DNA of 50,945 nt from Clostridium sp. MCC353 (GTDB lineage: Bacteria > Bacillota > Clostridia > Lachnospirales > Lachnospiraceae). The position numbers and the translations under genes were made by a program. This document shows, piece by piece, positions 44,218 to 50,945 of the stretch; the stretch's first letter is position 1, and each line of letters opens with the position of its first letter. The notes beneath the pieces are model-generated. The model did no database searches. It worked only from the letters and a program-made list of their open reading frames with translations, and was not told where the DNA came from. Location of the stretch: positions 1-50,945 of the forward strand of contig NZ_WQPN01000062.1 of the NCBI RefSeq assembly GCF_018785315.1. The letters run 5' to 3'.

Positions 44218-44849
44218 TAAACGACAAAAGCAAATCCTGTACTGCTAGTGCCTTCCGCAATAAAAAAGCATTGACCGGACTATTAAGCGCACTTCTAGAT
44301 ATGCCCGCTGAAGATATAAAAGAATTGGAATTTCCGGATACATTTTTACATGGTGAATATGAGGGAGATCGAGAAGGAATTCTGGATGTCCGCATCCATC
44401 TGAATAATGAACGTAAGATAAATATTGAAATCCAGATACTGGAATATCCATTTTGGGAAGAACGTTCCCTATACTATCTCAGCAAAATGTTTATAGACGG
44501 ATTTGCAAAAGGGGAAAGTTATTCCGTATTGGAAGAATGTATACATATTAGCATATTAGGGTTTGATCTGTTTCATGCTGATCACTATTTTTCCAAGATC
44601 AGGTTAATGGACGAAAAAACACATACCATATATAGTGACAAGCTGAGCTTGCGCATATTATACTTAAATCAGTTGGAGCAGGTTTCCGTAGAAGAATCCA
44701 AGGAAGAAGTTTATAAATGGGCGAAGCTGATATCAGCTAAAGATTGGAAGGTGTTAAAAGACGGCATGGGACAGAACGAGATTGACCGTCTGGAAAGAGA
44801 CGAAACATTTAAAAATGAGATGATAAGAACCTATATCAGCAACCGATAA
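44218..44849 (+). pseudogene. 5'-truncated Rpn-type PD-(D/E)XK nuclease/transposase gene
   Basis: The coding part reads from about NKKALTGLLSALLDM through a core GILDVRIHLNN and INIEIQ, which matches the PD-(D/E)XK motif of Rpn-family recombination-promoting nucleases. The usual N-terminus is missing: upstream in frame the sequence degenerates and meets a TAA before any ATG. There is no ribosome binding site for the TTG at 44271. The core residues remain, so truncation rather than point mutation seems to be the fault. Confidence 0.65.
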
Positions 44850-44853
44850 CAAA

Positions 44854-44888
44854 CCGCCTCTTTGCCGGTATTTTACCCAAAGAGGCGG
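44854..44888. terminator. Bidirectional terminator between convergent genes
   Basis: CCGCCTCTTTG (44854-44864) and its exact complement (44878-44888), then CTCTTTTATT on the plus strand. It lies between the Rpn remnant and the SLC13 gene. Confidence 0.75.
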
Positions 44889-44900
44889 CTCTTTTATTAT

Positions 44901-46190
44901 TTAAACTAATGGAAATACCGTCATAATCCAGCCCACCGATACGACGCAGCAGATTATAGAAAGGATCCAGGACTGTTTAAACATAGACCTTTGGTCATAG
45001 CCTCCGCATTCCATCATATACGGAATGGCTGCGGTAGCCATAGGCGTCATGAACGCGGACAGGCAGGCCGCCTGGATTAAGATCATCAATCCAACCGGAT
45101 TGGCACCGATAGCCGCGCAGGTTGCAATGGCAATGGGGTGAAAGATCAGCATCGTACCACGGTTCTGCATTACCTGGGTGAGTGCAAATGGAATGATGAA
45201 GAAAATGAAACCGACAATATAGGAATTCCCCCCTACAGCCGACACCATGCCCGCAATATGGCCTCCGATCAGTTCGCCTGCGCCGGTTCCGCTTAAAGCT
45301 CCCGACATGGCCAGGGCACCCACAATTAAAAACAACATGCTGAACGGAATGGATGCGGTAGCTTCCCTGGGTTTTAATACGCCGAACAGCACCATAGCTA
45401 AAGCACCGAGAACGGTGATCTCCCAGTTTTGCATGCCGATCTGCTGTGCAAACATGAGCGCCAATGCATCCGCAAAGAAAATGATAATTCCCGCGTATTC
45501 CTGAAATGCCTTCAGAGGTTCTTTCGCCGCAGTTTTTACAGCAGCGGTTGAAGGCGGAAGAATGGGCTCATCCGGAGCTAATTTTGTAGCAAAAAATGAA
45601 CAGTAAATCACACAGATAATTAACAGCGGCAGACGTCCCAGCATGGGATCCAGAATTCCAACCGTGAAGTCCAGATAACCGTAGCTCTCCAGGTAACCGT
45701 TCAATTCCGCCGCAACTGTGGCCCCCGCTCCCACCGGGAACGTGCAGCAGGTCACAACCGTAACAACGCCAAGAGGGAACATTACCTTGCTGGATTTAAT
45801 TCCCATGCTCTCTGCAGAAGCTAAAAGCATTGGCGCCACAATCCCCATCGCCACAATCGGGCTTTGGATGAACTGGCTCAACAGCATGCCGATCAGCACA
45901 TATCCAAACATCAGTTTATTTAAATTCCCTTTTGCCACCTTTGAAATCTGATTCGCTACATTGGTGCAGAACTGGGTTCTGTTAAAACCGGCAGCCACCA
46001 CGCACATACCGCCGATCATCACCACATTATTGTTGGAAAAATAGGCGAGCCCCTCTTTTGCATCCAGGCATCCGGTTACCACCAGCGCCATCATGGATAC
46101 AAGGGATACAGTAGCAAGACTGTATTTTCCGCTGCAAAATCCGATTACCATAACCGCAAATATAATAAGACATATTGTCAACTGACTCAT
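44901..46190 (-). CDS. SLC13/DASS-type anion permease
   Basis: 429 aa from the ATG after GAGGAGGTACAA, with about 11-12 membrane helices. The segment SNNNVVMIGGMCVVAAG and the sequence SQFIQSPIVAMGIVAP resemble the SLC13/ArsB ion-transporter superfamily (dicarboxylate, sulfate or related anions). A Ser-Asn-Asn-like motif is conserved, but substrate cannot be called. It lies 60 bp after the second enolase-superfamily gene, so it probably imports the acid sugar those enzymes dehydrate. Confidence 0.85.
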   Translation of the reverse strand: MSQLTICLIIFAVMVIGFCSGKYSLATVSLVSMMALVVTGCLDAKEGLAYFSNNNVVMIGGMCVVAAGFNRTQFCTNVANQISKVAKGNLNKLMFGYVLIGMLLSQFIQSPIVAMGIVAPMLLASAESMGIKSSKVMFPLGVVTVVTCCTFPVGAGATVAAELNGYLESYGYLDFTVGILDPMLGRLPLLIICVIYCSFFATKLAPDEPILPPSTAAVKTAAKEPLKAFQEYAGIIIFFADALALMFAQQIGMQNWEITVLGALAMVLFGVLKPREATASIPFSMLFLIVGALAMSGALSGTGAGELIGGHIAGMVSAVGGNSYIVGFIFFIIPFALTQVMQNRGTMLIFHPIAIATCAAIGANPVGLMILIQAACLSAFMTPMATAAIPYMMECGGYDQRSMFKQSWILSIICCVVSVGWIMTVFPLV

Positions 46191-46250
46191 TTGTACCTCC
46201 TCATACATCTAAATTTATAGTCATTTCCCCTCATTTATAATCTGCTTTGC

Positions 46251-47426
46251 TTATTGGTCGCAGATGGAACCATCCACATTCAGCCGGGTGAGAATCTGGT
46301 GAGGGCGGAATGGGAATTTCTCTTCCAAATCAGGAATCACATCGATTCCAAGCCCCTCTTCCTCAGGCACCGGAAGGTATCCGTGATCCATAACCGGAAT
46401 GTGATCCACCATATCGCACTGGCGCAGTTTCACGCCGCTGCCAGTCAAATGATCTGCCGTGGAGGCAGCATAAGGATTGGGATACTCACATATGGCTATA
46501 TTATCCGTGGCCGCGCAAAAATGGAGCAGGGCGTTGGTCATAACCGGGCTCAACGGATTATGGGGTACCAGGCTGACGTGACGGGCTTCAGCCACCGCCG
46601 CTATTTTTTTCGCCCCGGTGAAGCCGCCGCATACGCCCAGGGACGCACGGATATAACTGCACGCCTCCCGTTCCAGAAGCATTTCAAATTCATGTACCGT
46701 ATTGATCCGTTCGCCTGTGGCAATGGGAATGCGGCACTTTTTCGCCAAAAGACCCATGGAATCAAAATTATCCGGCCTGATGGGATCTTCCAAAAACATG
46801 GGGTTATAAGGTTCCAGCCGCGCACTGAGCTGAACTGCCAGCCCTGGTTCCAGCCGCCGGTGCAGTTCCAGACACAAATCAACCTCTTCCCCCACCGCTT
46901 CCCTGATCTTTGCAATCCGGCGTTCCGCTTTGTAGAGCATGGCCGAGTTCCCGTCTCCATAGGGCTTTGTCCGCGGTTCATCCAGATAGGGGTTCAAATG
47001 CCCCAATGCCGTATATCCCTGTTCCACGCCTTTCACAGCATTTTCTATCAATTCTTCTTCCGTCCGCCCTGCGGTATGATTGTACACCCGCACTTTATCT
47101 CTGCATTTTCCGCCTAACAGCCGGTAAACAGGCACATGGTAGAATTTGCCGGAAATGTCCCAGAGCGCAATGTCAATGGCCGACATAGCCCCCATAACAG
47201 CCGCGCCGCGAAAATGGGAAAACCGGTACAAATACTGCCAATGATGTTCAATATCCAGCGGGTTCTGGCCAATCAAATATTCTTTCATAACCAAAATCGC
47301 GCCGGCTGACGCCTCTAAAAATCCCCAGGCGCCGCTTTCCCCCAATCCGGTTATCCCTTCATCCGTATAGATTTTACAAAATACACTGCGGTTTGCGCGC
47401 AGCACCTTTACATCTGTTATTTTCAT
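46251..47426 (-). CDS. Enolase superfamily dehydratase, GalD/ManD-like
   Basis: 391 aa. Metal ligands and the acid/base pair look like the galactonate/mannonate dehydratase group: VDLCLELHRR (Glu, then His), MFLEDPI (Glu) and ATGERI (Glu), with SLVPHNPLSPV holding the second His. Such enzymes dehydrate aldonic acids to 2-keto-3-deoxy acids in the cytosol. No aldolase or kinase is nearby. It follows the MR-type paralog by 12 bp, ATG after CAGGAGGGGATT. Confidence 0.88.
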   Translation of the reverse strand: MKITDVKVLRANRSVFCKIYTDEGITGLGESGAWGFLEASAGAILVMKEYLIGQNPLDIEHHWQYLYRFSHFRGAAVMGAMSAIDIALWDISGKFYHVPVYRLLGGKCRDKVRVYNHTAGRTEEELIENAVKGVEQGYTALGHLNPYLDEPRTKPYGDGNSAMLYKAERRIAKIREAVGEEVDLCLELHRRLEPGLAVQLSARLEPYNPMFLEDPIRPDNFDSMGLLAKKCRIPIATGERINTVHEFEMLLEREACSYIRASLGVCGGFTGAKKIAAVAEARHVSLVPHNPLSPVMTNALLHFCAATDNIAICEYPNPYAASTADHLTGSGVKLRQCDMVDHIPVMDHGYLPVPEEEGLGIDVIPDLEEKFPFRPHQILTRLNVDGSICDQ

Positions 47427-47438
47427 AATCCCCTCCTG

Positions 47439-48515
47439 CTATTTGATCCTGTAAGGCGCCAGCAGTTCCCGGTTGATGTCCAGACCTGCCCCCGGCGCCT
47501 GGCTTGGGCTGACTGTGCCGTCCGCATTGAAAATGACCGGATGCTGAAATGCTTCATAAACCTTTTCATCATACTGGGGCGGATAAAATTCGGCTATCAC
47601 TGCATTTGGCACCGCACAGTCCAAATGAATGTGAAGCTGCTGCTGTCCATGGGGGCTCATCACGATTCCATTGGCATCCGCATAACCTGCCACCTTCATG
47701 AATTCCGTTACGCCGCCCAGACAGGCCGCATCCGGGTTCAGAATGCTGACGGCCTGGGTGTTGATTAAATCCCGGAAACCGAAACGGGTTATTTCATTTT
47801 CCCCGGCCGCAATGGGAATATTGCTTTTGGCAGCAACTTTCCTGTATCCGTCGTAGTCATCCGCATCCACAGGCTCTTCGAACCAATAGGGCCGGTACTC
47901 TTCCACCATTTTTGAAAACTCAATGGCTTCAAAAAAACGGTAGGCGCAGTTGGCGTCCAGCATCAGCTTCGTATCTTCTCCAACCGCCTGGCGCACTGCT
48001 TTTACCCTTTCAGCATCCTCTCTCATGGACAGAGCGCCCACTTTCATTTTCACCGCATCGATGCCCCAGCTTTTGTATTCCATCATTTCTTCCTGAAGCT
48101 CTTTGATCCCTTTGTCCTTTGCATAATAACCTCCGGCTATGTAACAGGGTATCCGCTCCTGGTATCCGCCCAGCAGTTTGTATAACGGCATTCCCGCCGC
48201 CTTTGCCTTAATATCCCACAGAGCGATATCGATCGCGGAAACGGTCTTGCAGCTAGTGCCTTTCCTGCCTATGAATTTCGGTACATAGGTCTTCTGCCAG
48301 AGCCTTTCATTGTTCAGCGGATCCTGGCCGATGACCGCCTTCCCCATGGTTTCAGCAAATTCAATGGCCCAACTGCACCCGTATCCCGTAATCCCCTCAT
48401 CCGTGTCAATGATTAACAGGTTCAGTTCATTGTGGGTGTAAAGATGCTTTCCATTGGCAATGGGCTTTTCTTTCGGCCAGCGGTACTGTTCTGTACGAAC
48501 ATCTGTAATCTTCAT
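47439..48515 (-). CDS. Enolase superfamily enzyme, mandelate-racemase type
   Basis: 358 aa. The Lys-x-Lys motif is AVKMKVG, metal ligands are in KLMLDANCAY (Asp), WFEEPVDADD (Glu) and AAGENEITRF (Glu), and the catalytic Asp and His are in SILNPDAACLGG and MSPHGQQQLH. This residue set fits the mandelate-racemase subgroup, which contains racemases and acid-sugar dehydratases. First gene of a three-gene operon with a second dehydratase and an anion permease; ATG after AAAAGGAGAGGGCAGA. Confidence 0.9.
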   Translation of the reverse strand: MKITDVRTEQYRWPKEKPIANGKHLYTHNELNLLIIDTDEGITGYGCSWAIEFAETMGKAVIGQDPLNNERLWQKTYVPKFIGRKGTSCKTVSAIDIALWDIKAKAAGMPLYKLLGGYQERIPCYIAGGYYAKDKGIKELQEEMMEYKSWGIDAVKMKVGALSMREDAERVKAVRQAVGEDTKLMLDANCAYRFFEAIEFSKMVEEYRPYWFEEPVDADDYDGYRKVAAKSNIPIAAGENEITRFGFRDLINTQAVSILNPDAACLGGVTEFMKVAGYADANGIVMSPHGQQQLHIHLDCAVPNAVIAEFYPPQYDEKVYEAFQHPVIFNADGTVSPSQAPGAGLDINRELLAPYRIK

Positions 48516-48557
48516 TCTGCCCTCTCCTTTTTGTTTTTCAGGTTTTACCTGAGATTT

Positions 48558-48692
48558 TAGATGGTGGTTTTAGTTGATGCTTTTAGTTGATGGTTTTAAT
48601 TGATGCTTTTAGTTGATGGTTTAGATGGTGGTTTTAATTGATGCTTTTAGTTGATGGTTTAGATGGTGGTTTAGTTGATGGTTTAGTTGATA
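48558..48692. repeat. Degenerate tandem repeat, GATGCTTTTAGTT type
   Basis: About ten units alternate between GATGCTTTTAGTT, GATGGTTTTAATT and GATGGTTTA. It lies just upstream of the enolase operon start. There is no coding capacity. Confidence 0.8.
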
Positions 48693-48832
48693 TTTTTATG
48701 CTAACATGGGGTGGGTTCAAAGTCCAATACCGTTAAATCATCGGGTTATCAGATGTTTTTATGCTATAAATAAACTCTATTCCTTGATAGAATTTATTAA
48801 TTGGCAGAGGAGGGGATTGATGATAGATTGTC

Positions 48833-49150
48833 TGATGGGGACGAGGGGCTGCCGTTGGGGATGGGGGCCGCCTGGATTGGGATGAGGGACTGCCTGACGA
48901 GGATGAGGGACTACCTGAATTGGGATGAGGGACTACCGATTCGGGATAAGGGACTACCGATTCGGGATGAGGGACTACCGATTCGGGATGAGGGACTGCC
49001 GATTCGGGATGAGGGGCTACCGATTCGGGATGAGGGGCTGCCGATTCGGGATGAGGGGCTACCTGGCAGGAATGAGGGGCTGCCTGTTGGGGATAGGAGT
49101 GCCTGACGGGATGAGGGGCTGCCTGTTGGGGGTGGGGACTCCCTATTGGG
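48833..49150. repeat. 21-bp G-rich minisatellite
   Basis: About 14 units of the type GGGATGAGGGACTACCGATTC, perfect in the middle (48920-49060) and decayed at both ends. Period 21 keeps frames open on both strands, which explains open reading frames here; none has a convincing start. The plus strand carries many GGG tracts and could form G-quadruplexes. No gene is supported in 48516-49379. Confidence 0.9.
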
Positions 49151-49379
49151 GATGAGGAGCCGCATATAGCCGGGATGGCTAAAAGGAATCGTTGGCGGCA
49201 GTTAATGACAGATTCCTGCCAGTGGCCCCGGCAATACGCTGTGCCAGCGGGAATATGGCAACAACTGATTGCAGCCGTTTAATCCCATTCCATCTCTTCC
49301 TCGCTTTACATTTACCAAAAATCCCCCTATAATCAAAACAAGGATGTACTGCAAAAAAACAGATCACGGAGGGAATTTC

Positions 49380-50336
49380 ATGCTATACGAAAAACTGAAC
49401 TATGTTCTCACTATCGCAGAAGAACAGAACCTGACCCGGGCGGCAAAACGGCTGTTCATTTCACAGCCAACCTTGACTTTATATTTAAACCGTCTTGAGG
49501 CAGAACTTGGCGTCAGGCTGTTTGACCGGAGCAAGACGCCCATAACTCTGACGGAAGCAGGATCCTATTACATCGAAGAAATGAAAAAGATTTCAGCATC
49601 AGAACAGCTGCTCAGAAATGACATCAAGTTTATTGCCAATCCGTCTCAGACTTTGATTGTAGGAATCGGACAGGTCCGTGGCCATCATTGGCTTCCCATG
49701 ATGCTGCCTACATTTTGCTCCATTTACCCCCATGTCAACGTCCAGGTTGTTCAGTCCACAGAACAGTATCTCAACGAAGCGCTCCATACCCGGCGCATGG
49801 ATGTGGCTTTCGGTGTCCTCCCTTCGTCTGTCTCGGATTTAAAGGTCGTTGATCTGATGTATGAAAAAATGTTTTTGGTCTCCCACAGAAAATTTGGACT
49901 TGTTCCCTATTCCGAACGCAGCCAGTATTCTGCCGTCCACCCTTACGTCATCCCATACAGCAAATTGAACGGCCTTCCATTCATCATTCCCCAGGTCAAT
50001 AACGGCCTGTATGACAGTTATGAAAAGATCGTGCTGGAAAATCAGATCCATCCTTCCCGCACCATTTCAGTCAATAATCTAAAAACAGGGCTGGAACTGG
50101 CTTTAAAAGGGCTGGGCGTCCAGCTTTTATCCGGGTCAATTTTGCAGTGTGAGCCGAATCAGGCAGATGTGGGGGAATATTTGGATTTTTGTGTGCTTGA
50201 GGATATGCCGCAGACCAGGAAATGTGTGGCGGCCTATGACGGGAATAGTATTAAACTGAATTTGATTGAGGATTTGATACGGATTGTGCAGAATGAGGTG
50301 CTGCCGGATTGTAAGCATATTAGTTTGATTGAGTGA
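49380..50336 (+). CDS. LysR family transcriptional regulator
   Basis: 318 aa from the ATG after GGAGGGAATTTC; the open frame upstream has no good start. The N-terminal helix-turn-helix is LNYVLTIAEEQNLTRAAKRL, then FISQPTLTLYLNRLEAELG. The effector domain is of normal length. It is divergent from the enolase-superfamily operon across the two tandem-repeat arrays, and may control it, though the distance of about 860 bp is large. Confidence 0.92.
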   Translation: MLYEKLNYVLTIAEEQNLTRAAKRLFISQPTLTLYLNRLEAELGVRLFDRSKTPITLTEAGSYYIEEMKKISASEQLLRNDIKFIANPSQTLIVGIGQVRGHHWLPMMLPTFCSIYPHVNVQVVQSTEQYLNEALHTRRMDVAFGVLPSSVSDLKVVDLMYEKMFLVSHRKFGLVPYSERSQYSAVHPYVIPYSKLNGLPFIIPQVNNGLYDSYEKIVLENQIHPSRTISVNNLKTGLELALKGLGVQLLSGSILQCEPNQADVGEYLDFCVLEDMPQTRKCVAAYDGNSIKLNLIEDLIRIVQNEVLPDCKHISLIE

Positions 50337-50471
50337 GGATGAGGGATTGGTGGAATAAGTAAAAAGATATAGGGCGTATTTGAATTATGATGTTTTTAGA
50401 TTGGCATTATTGGAAAGATCGATGAGAATTAATAGGGCGGATAGAATTGCTTTTAAATAGATTTGGAACTT

Positions 50472-50540
50472 TTAATAATAAGGCTCCCTTTCTGGATAGA
50501 CATGGTTTTTATTACATTAGTCTTCCTGGAAGGGGGTTTT
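50472..50540 (+). terminator. Possible terminator after the LysR gene
   Basis: CTCCCTTTCTGG pairs with CCTGGAAGGGGG (one mismatch, two G-U pairs) around a 29-base loop, followed by a run of seven T. The 319 bp between the LysR gene and the CRISPR array show nothing else. Confidence 0.5.
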
Positions 50541-50655
50541 TTTGATTTCTCACTGATTTTTGAAGCTTTATTTGTTTAGGGATTTTAAATTATAATAATA
50601 TGGGACTTCGCGAAGGCTGGCAGTTATGTACAAAACGACAAAGGGCTGATTATCG

Positions 50656-50945
50656 CTTTCAATTCACAGCCTCACACGAAGACCAACCAGAGACACTGAT
50701 TGAGACAGGATTTGATGATAGGATTTCACCCCACAGCCCTCACGCGAAGGCCAACCAGAACGCTATAAAATTAGTGATACAACGTGCTGACATTTCAACC
50801 CACAACCCTCACGCGAAGGCCGACATTATTTGGATAATCAAACTACCTACATGCTTGTATTTCAACCCACAGCCCTCACGCGAAGGCCGACGGGTGTAAG
50901 CCCCGGAAATAAAAAACAAAAGTAAAATTTCAACCCACAGCCCTC
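50656..50945 (-). CRISPR. CRISPR array, trailer end, type I-C-like repeat
   Basis: 33-bp repeats begin at 50723, 50792, 50859 and 50927 (the last cut by the window edge), with a decayed repeat at 50656-50687. Spacers are 34-36 bp. In the transcript sense (minus strand) the repeat starts GTCGGCCTTCGCGTGAGGGC and ends GGGTTGAAAT, with a GCCTTC/GAGGGC stem, resembling type I-C repeats. Decay at the left end marks it as leader-distal; leader and cas genes would be to the right, outside the window. Confidence 0.92.

Noticed and set aside
46254-47117. 287-codon plus-strand open frame
   Set aside because: It is antisense to the galactonate-dehydratase-like gene, whose motifs are intact; no family resemblance.
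48801-49155. Open frames encoding RDEGLPI or GMRGYRF-type peptide repeats
   Set aside because: They follow from the 21-bp period in several frames on both strands. The one ATG with a good ribosome binding site (48820) runs only 21 codons to a stop.
50600-50899. 99-codon plus-strand open frame
   Set aside because: It spans the CRISPR repeats and spacers and repeats the peptide encoded by them.

Overview
The window looks like a chromosome segment of a spore-forming Clostridia, most likely Lachnospiraceae (Enterocloster/Hungatella/Lacrimispora-like). The reasons are a spo0A gene, a CIRCE operator, divided sdaAA/sdaAB serine dehydratase, AGGAGG-type ribosome binding sites, occasional TTG/GTG starts and moderate GC. 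No rRNA, tRNA, insertion sequence or phage gene was seen. The assignment is inference from gene content only.

Layout. 1-17.9 kb is mostly housekeeping: a YhcC-type radical SAM protein, degV-capA, htpG behind a CIRCE site, a DUF5721-like gene, an M18 aminopeptidase, a PrsA-like foldase, a HAD-sbcD-sbcC operon, a small membrane protein, a glgA-HD-PAP2 operon and spo0A with its own 0A box. 18.3-29 kb holds an APC amino-acid permease, three AbgB-like M20 amidohydrolases (two tandem, one divergent), and a YesN/YesM two-component system whose third gene is a membrane-anchored solute-binding protein without permeases. 29-33.7 kb holds sdaAB-sdaAA with a long structured leader, a LysR regulator, a stand-alone receiver protein and a GNAT acetyltransferase. 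34-43.3 kb is one large minus-strand cluster: a NitT/TauT-type ABC importer with two different permeases and two different ATPases, followed by two flavoproteins and a DUF1667 protein resembling the GlpA/GlpB triad, with a divergent LacI regulator. 43.4-50.3 kb has a methyltransferase, a truncated Rpn-type nuclease, an acid-sugar cluster (SLC13-type permease plus two enolase-superfamily dehydratases) and a LysR regulator. The right edge enters the trailer end of a CRISPR array with type I-C-like repeats.

The most unusual content is non-coding. A roughly 160-210 bp element occurs four times, plus one or two remnants, always in the same orientation with one end supplying the ribosome binding site of the downstream gene. 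It contains up to three hairpins, a 15-bp tandem unit present 2-5 times, and a hairpin loop complementary to the bases just upstream of the Shine-Dalgarno sequence. Two other palindromic repeat families (one MITE-like with terminal inverted repeats and a probable 6-bp target duplication), a large single-copy palindrome and a 21-bp G-rich minisatellite are also present. Among proteins, the two ATPases of the ABC importer carry complementary defects (a degenerate signature in one, a missing switch histidine in the other), which predicts a heterodimer with one canonical and one degenerate ATP site.
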